Assembly (NCBI GenBank): GCA_904063045.1
Contig: CAJFCJ010000117.1
Coordinates: forward strand, 12,809 to 48,654
Direction of reading: 5' to 3'
Source of the DNA: Dimorphilus gyrociliatus
Taxonomy: Eukaryota; Annelida; Polychaeta; Dinophilidae
Length of the DNA: 35,846 nt
In this document: positions 30,021 through 35,846 of the stretch, one piece after another
How positions within the stretch are numbered: position 1 is the stretch's first letter
Layout: each line of letters begins with the position of its first letter
Made by a program: the position numbers and the translations under genes
Notes under the pieces: generated by a model
What the model was told of the DNA's origin: nothing
Database searches by the model: none
Seen by the model: the letters and a program-made list of their open reading frames with translations, nothing else

Positions 30021-33000
30021 ATGATAAATTTAACAAATCTAACAATTATCACAGCTATAAGCGTTTTATTTAGCCAAGGAAACGCAGGTTTCTTGAAGAA
30101 TTTCTTTTTTTATTAAATTAATTCTATTCAATAAATTTATAAAATTTTTCTTTCAGAAAATCAACATTGTTTAAGTAATGAAAATTGTTTACAGTTTGAA
30201 ATCTGTGCATTTGGCAAATGCATTTGTAATTTACAATATGGACAAGATTTCTGCGATATTAGTAAGATTAAAATATTTTTGCTTGGAGAAAATATGGATT
30301 TTAAAGGTATTCCTAAGATCAGGGAAAGTAGGGTTAAAAGCTAAAATTTTTTGTCCACATTTTCTCCAACATTCAAACATTTTTTAACAAAAAAAAAAAA
30401 TCTGAAAAATCTTTGTATTTAATAAAAAGGTAAGAATTTAATTTTAAAAAGAATGAAATTTGTAAATAAAGTTAGTAATACTACTATTTCTGTTAAATCA
30501 ATTGACGAATGCTACAAAATCTGTTTAAACACTACTCAATACGACTGTGTTGGAATTTCTTATACGAAAGGAAATAATACAAATGTTAATTTTCAATGTC
30601 AAATATTTAGTGAAATTTCTTTTCCATTAATTGAAAGTGAAAATTCTTCATTAATTATTCGAAAAGGTAAAAACCAAAATCAGTAAAAGAAGACAAGGAG
30701 GGACAACGCTGTCCTTCTTTGTTATTGTGAATAGCGATTTTATTTGAAAAACAATGATCTATACAGACAAACAACTAGGTGTTTGCGGCTCTAATTCTAG
30801 TATAGTACCACCAATGGAAGAATGCTATTCATATTTATGGATTGAAAGTGGTTGCTTTACAGAAGAATTTAGGCCTACTGAACTGGAAGAATCGATGACT
30901 ATTTCTCAGTTTAGCATTTACGCTAAAGATGTTTTTAAATTATCTATGAAAAAACACCAAATAAATTCAAATACGAAGAATTATAGATTAATCTGCTACA
31001 AGAATCTTTATGATAGAACGAACATAGCTTTTAATAGAAAAGTTACGTATTCTGGAAAATTGGATAGTCCATTACTAGATCCAATCCACATTGTGGATGG
31101 TTTATATCACAACGACATTTCTTTAGGATCTTGTTCAATATTGACAATGTTTAATTCAACTAAACCAAAACTATCAATTGAATTGAGTGAATATCACGAA
31201 GAGATAAAAATTGTTTTGTGGCCGACAAACGAAGAAAGTAAACTAAAAACAAAAACAAAAAAATTATCTTTTTCCTTATTAATTCCTTTTTGTTTTTCGT
31301 TTAGTAAATCAAACATTTATTGTTTATATATCCGAACCGAATAATTTATGCTCCAATAACGTCGAATTAGAAATGAATTCAACAGCCAAAGTCTTTTGTA
31401 GTAATTTAAAAGAAAACGGAAGTGAAATAATAATTGAAGTAAAATTTAACGATAACCTTCACCTTTGCGAAGTGGAAATATTTTCAGGTGAATAAATTAA
31501 ATATAATTTATATAAATATTAAAAATTCAATTAAATCTACTTTTTTTTTTACAGTAAATTTAGCTTTTAAAAAACCAGTTTTATCCAAATTAGCAAAAAA
31601 GAATCTATATAATTTAACAAATGGCCTAATTAGTAATTACGTATTATTTCACCTTGGAATTGATTATTGGCTAGCAATTAATCTTTTAGCTTACTTTAAA
31701 GTTTTTGGTTTAGACGTTAAACCCAGTTTAACTTTTTTAAATTCATTTAAAAATTTTTACATTGAATTAACCAATGAAAATCCTGCTTTGGCCTATGACG
31801 TAATCAATTATCAATTTTGCGGAAGAAAGAATAATAGTCTATTAACTACTGATGAATATTATACAATTTTATGCTCTAAAGGTGGTGTAGAAGGTCAATT
31901 TGTCGTCTTTCGTAGTAATCGTAGTAATTACGCAAGTATTACATTTAAAGAAATTGAAATATTTGGATATTTTTTAAGATTTCCCTATCAACAAATACGA
32001 ATATCCTCTTAAATAAACCGGTATGGTCCTCTTCCATCTTTAAACACAAACACGCAGGTTCCAGACTAACGAATGGAAATTTCAATGATTTATTCCATAG
32101 CAAAGGAGAAATATATCCTTGGATCAGAGTAGATTTACTTGGAATGTATGTAATTCAAAAAATGTCTGTTACAAACAGAAATGGATATTGTAAGTGTTGA
32201 ATTTTGTTTTTTCAATATGATAAATGAAATATGTTTAAGAAATATTCTCTTTCATAGACGCATTTAGAGCGAGAAACGTAACGGGAATCGTATCGAATTA
32301 TTCAGAATTTTCAATTGAAAATCAACATTTATTTTCTCAAATTTGCTTTAGTAATAATGGATTATTTGATCAAGGAGAATATAAAATGTGGATATGTCAA
32401 CAACCATTTCCTATTGGTAGATTTGCTATACTATATCTTTACGATAATGATAATCCTATACATTTGCATATTATTGAATTTGAAGCCTATGGCGAAGAAA
32501 TAGTTAATCATAATTTTACACTTTTATCACTAGTTAAAAGTGACAGAAATGTTAATATTACCAATATTTTTGACAGCAGCAATGGTGGAAAAGATGAATT
32601 TCCTTTAAAAATTATTGACAATTTAGCTTCAAATATTATTTTAGAAAGTGAATTTTTGTCTTGTAGCGGAACTTTAACGAATGGAAATTTTGAGGGAAGA
32701 ATCAGTATTTATTTGAATAATTTTCATATGATTCATCAAATTGCTCTTCTTTTTCCACTTTTATCCGATGAAGGTATTGAAAATATTGTCCAGTATATAC
32801 TATATATATATTTCTATATTTCTTTATTTATTCATTTCAAAAAGATGAAAACCAAAAAAATTCTCAAAATATACAAACTACAGTTGAAATACTTTCAACT
32901 GAAATACAAAGACAAATTTGTAATTTAACAAACAAGCCAAGTTTTGAATATTCTTTTATAACTGTAAATTTATTGGTAATAGAATATCATTTTATAAAAT

Positions 33001-33845
33001 TGACGAAAATAAAAATCCTATTCAAATTTGTCAAGTTTATATTTTTGGTGAAAAAATATCTTCTAACTTAGAAAGTTTGTCATTTTCTTTTTATTAATAA
33101 ATTATTTTTCAATTCTTTTATTTATTAATAAAAGATTCAGGTAGAATTTTGAATGGAACAATTGGTTATTCGACGAAATATTTACAGATTTACCATAACT
33201 CTTTTTGCGGTTATACTACTCAAGATTATTATGTACAATTACCAGTTTATAATCAATTCAACGCAATTGGATTTTCTTTAAGAAAAACAGCAAATTTTTC
33301 ATTAGGTTTACAAATTTTTGGAGTAAAATATAGCGAAGAAATACTTTGTACAAAATTGTATAAAATTCTTAAAGTTATTCAACCAACATTCTTTACATTT
33401 CCTTGTAATGAAGAAATTATTGCAAAATATTTGAGAATTTATTCATCGAATCAAGAATACGAAATTTGTAATTATTACGTAATCAGTAAAATAGAAATAA
33501 ACACCAATTTGACAGGTAAAAAAACTTTTAATTTGGTAATAATTGATTGAGTTTGAAAAATATTTCCATTTCAAAGTTTATAATATGTTGAAAAATGAAA
33601 ATACATCCATCAAACCAGAATATACCTACGCCGTAAAGGAAACAGTTGACTTTTTATCTTGTTATTTATCTTGCCTAAATGAAAATGAATGCGAAAGTAT
33701 AAACTACTCAACAATTGATAAAAGTTGTAAATTTAGTAAATTTGCAATTCTATCAAATTTACGAGGTTATTTGTTAGAAAATACTTGCAAAAAGTCTTGT
33801 GTTACACTATATAAAGTGGATAATTGTGAATTTGAACTTTGTTGA
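30021..33845 (+). CDS. Secreted mosaic protein: EGF-like, PAN, about five fucolectin-type domains, PAN; ten exons with two frame breaks
   Basis: Exons: 30021-30087, 30157-30261, 30430-30666, 30767-31237, 31305-31487, 31555-32189, 32258-32773, 32845-33047, 33135-33515, 33577-33845, all joined in phase 1. The signal peptide is MINLTNLTIITAISVLFSQG. Next come a small cysteine-rich EGF-like unit (HCLSNENCLQFEIC, CICN), a PAN unit (DECYKICLNTTQYDCVGISY) and a linker with CYSYLWIESGC. Then follow fucolectin/discoidin-like domains, recognisable by starts (NIAFNRKVTYS, NLAFKKPVLSK, NILLNKPVWSSS) and ends (HLCEVEIFS, ITFKEIEIFG, LHIIEFEAYG). A C-terminal PAN ends the protein (SCYLSCLNENECESINY). The frame slips by one base inside exon 6 at the T run 31970-31975 and again in exon 8 at the T run 32954-32957; flanking domain sequence and all intron phases agree with one missing T at each. 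This is either a pseudogenising pair of deletions or sequencing error. A polyadenylation signal overlaps the stop (33845-33850). Confidence 0.72.
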
Positions 33846-34804
33846 ATAAAGGGCGGTGACGATGTAAAATGTTTGAAATCATCAACGTCAATCCGAAGAT
33901 TTGTGTTCCGTAAACCTCAAATTCTTTGTCGCGAAATGTAATCTACTTTTAACTAGATATTTATTAACAAAATTACGTAATAAATGTATGGATTTTCGCA
34001 ATTTTTCCAATCGTTACACATTACAGTTAGTTGTGCAAGACTTACTGTTTTCTTATCGTTGCTATAGCTACGCCTCAATAATAATTCATAAACTATTTAA
34101 AAGCAGACTGAACAAAAGTACAAGATAGTTATTGCAATGTTAGTTTTGTATTACTGAATTATTTTTTCAGGTTGAATTGAAATGGTTTGGAGCGAAAGCG
34201 AACCAAGTTGCTTTAAGTATTTTATTGTAAAATTCTTTATTGCAGAAATTCACTTTGCACTTAGCAACTGCAAAACTATGTATAAATGACTGGTTTCGCT
34301 AGTATGTTCAGTGAGAGAAATTGTCAAGACACTGACTGTCTGCGTTAATTGGCAGATGTCGTCAATATGGTGGATTGGAAATGGATCACTGGTTTAAACA
34401 AAGACTAACAGTTATCAGATTGATTGCTTACTTCTTTTTACTGCATGTTTTAATCATGGAGTAAAACTGGGTTTATTTCTTTTTCAAAATTCACATCTTT
34501 TCAATTTGTTTTTAAACTCGGTTGATGAATTGTTCTACTTCGAAGCAGCTCTGCAATCGAGCTATAAAGCACGACAAAAGGGCAGAATTAGAATTTTTCA
34601 GAGACCACATCATTTTGCGATTTAACTCTACTGTGACTTGGCAATTAGTAGTTTTAAACAGCATATGATTGCAGTCTATGAATCTTATCTTCTAATTCAT
34701 TGCGAAGTATGCAAAAAGTCTGTCTATAACTTCAATTTGTTTGAATCATGGCTATACTTCTGGTCTACCAGTTTCATTGAGAGAACTTGCATTAAATCAA
34801 TTTG

Positions 34805-35014
34805 GGGGAGTTGACAGAAAATGTCCACAAATGAAAAATTTCAAGACAAAAATTTGGATTGAGAAATGGTTAGGCAAAAGAAAACAGCAACTGATTTGTA
34901 TTTAGGAGGGTCTCCTTTAAGGGTTAAGGGTAATGGAAAAGGTTAGCTACAGCTAAGGGCTGGGTTAGGCTTAGGGTAAAAGTACTGATTTGTGGATGTT
35001 TTCTGTCGCATCCC
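34805..35014. mobile_element. Short inverted-repeat element (MITE-like), copy 2, with likely target duplication
   Basis: Left end GAGTTGACAGAAAATGTCC, right end on the other strand GATGCGACAGAAAACATCC. AATTTG lies directly outside both ends (34799-34804 and 35015-35020), which fits a 6-bp target-site duplication. The interior GGTTAGGCTTAGGGTAAAA (about 34964-34981) is shared with copy 1. Confidence 0.72.
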
Positions 35015-35407
35015 AATTTGAGCTATATTGTAAATATGAAAATTACAGGCTACAAATAGAATTTATTTATGAATGCGTAATTTCTAGTATAGATTAAAAA
35101 TAAACAGGTTGTGTATAATGGAGTATATTAATACAGCAAATGTTAATTGGTGTACTGGTATGATGGAACAACAAAAAATTCATAATAATAATAAAGGTTA
35201 TTTGATGCGATAGAAAAAGGCTCCTGTTATATCACACATACTGTATAAAATATAATCATTAGATTAGGGCCACATGCCAAACATGTGCACTGCAAACAGG
35301 CTGCTCATCAGCATCTGGTATTTGATATGCATCTTTTCCATGTTCTTTGTTCCTTTGTTAATTCCAAGTAGACAATGTCTCTTACAGTTAAAGAGTCTAT
35401 TTCTTAC

Positions 35408-35556
35408 GAAATAGAGTTCTTTCTAAAGTACTGAAAGCTAACAATATGAATTAAAAGTTTTTCTAAAGTTCACTATTATAATTGCTATGAAATAGAAGTA
35501 TTTCTATAGTTGCACCATTGTAATTCCTATAAAATAGAAGTCTTTCTAATGTTGCC
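35408..35556. repeat. Imperfect minisatellite, unit about 42 bases, 3.5 units
   Basis: Units begin near 35408, 35450, 35489 and 35531, sharing GAAATAGAAGTATTTCTA and a following ATTGTAATTCCTAT. Divergence between units is substantial, so the array is old. Confidence 0.55.
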
Positions 35557-35619
35557 TTATATCTAAAGTCTAAGTATTCGTTCACTCATTATTTCTAAGT
35601 GCACAGTGAAAAAATTTTA

Positions 35620-35846
35620 GTGTAACAAAAAATATGGGAAGAGGTGGAGTAATGGTTTGGGGACCAATAACTCAGATGGGGTGTTTGAGGTTTGGAGGAT
35701 TAGTCAAAATTGGCAGCCCAAACATATAGCTGATTTGTTGTGGAAATGTTCTTCCTGTCACTGAAGAGATATCACTCAAAATGGGCCGGAATTATGCTTC
35801 CAACAAGACAACTCAGGCTGCACACTGCAAGAGCTAATAGGAGGGC
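35620..35846 (+). pseudogene. Tc1-type transposase fragment, cut by the window edge
   Basis: Pieces such as GRGGVMVWG (from about 35638) and CFQQDNSGC (about 35790-35820) match the Tc1 transposase GGGSVMVWG and FQQDN catalytic boxes. In-frame stops lie between them. The element continues beyond the window, so its ends cannot be judged. Confidence 0.7.

Larger units (their letters stand above)
33846..35846. other. Intergenic with MITE copy, minisatellite and Tc1 fragment
   Basis: From 33846 to about 34800 I see nothing I can support as a gene; the 75-codon frame at 33901-34128 lacks coding character. The rest holds the repeats listed separately. Confidence 0.5.

Noticed and set aside
31968-32022. 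AT-AC (U12-type) intron explaining the exon 6 frame change
   Set aside because: The sequence is only loosely like a U12 donor and branch site and the phases of the two sides do not add up; a one-base T-run slip fits better.
33901-34128. 75-codon open frame after the mosaic gene
   Set aside because: Composition like random AT-rich sequence; no exon signals or motif.
1-35846. CRISPR array, bacterial operon or integrated virus
   Set aside because: No regularly spaced repeats, no ribosome-binding-site gene runs and no capsid or viral polymerase genes; content and splicing are animal.

Overview
This is animal nuclear DNA. It is AT-rich, genes lie on both strands, and coding regions are cut by many very short introns (mostly about 50-130 bp, GT...AG). 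The gene content is metazoan: a nicotinic-receptor-type ligand-binding domain, rhodopsin-class GPCRs, LDL-receptor class A (LDLa) repeats, fucolectin (FTP/discoidin-like) and PAN/apple domains, and RING/B-box proteins. A GRL101-type LDLa-LRR-GPCR together with a soluble acetylcholine-binding-protein-like gene points to a lophotrochozoan (annelid or mollusc grade) with compact introns, perhaps a dinophilid annelid. That placement is inference. No bacterial operons, CRISPR arrays, rRNA or recognisable tRNA were seen.

Layout. 1-848 (+): 3' part of a Cys-loop ligand-binding-domain gene that stops before the first membrane helix. 1239-1469 (-): small orphan. 1616-2545 (-): intronless atypical GPCR. 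3493-4419 (+): spliced two-PAN protein with a hydrophobic tail. 4420-7364: repeats, with a dead mariner and a small inverted-repeat element. 7365-8462 and 14009-15073 (-): two paralogous membrane-anchored SAM-methyltransferase-like genes sharing a 602-bp tract with only two mismatches. Between them, 10729-12895 (+) is a seven-exon secreted fucolectin-type gene. 15704-21158 (+) is a 15-exon receptor I assembled in full: degenerate SRCR-like repeats, six LDLa repeats, leucine-rich region, 7TM. 21362-21735 (+): two-exon orphan. 21833-22876 (-): leucine-rich ZYG11/F-box-like protein. 23376-25958 (-): RING/B-box/coiled-coil/LRR protein (TRIM-LRR). 26104-26642 (-): small two-exon secreted orphan. 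26643-30020: retroelement, Tc1 and MITE debris. 30021-33845 (+): ten-exon secreted protein (EGF-like, PAN, about five fucolectin-type domains, PAN) whose frame breaks twice, each time at a T run. 33846-35846: a third MITE copy, a minisatellite and a Tc1 fragment cut by the window edge.

The genes do not form an operon. The shared theme is secreted or cell-surface proteins built from extracellular modules joined by phase-1 introns, alongside receptors and intracellular leucine-rich proteins. Adhesion, recognition or secretion biology is a reasonable guess, not shown by the sequence. All exon models come from reading splice signals and checking that phases add up; none is confirmed by transcripts.
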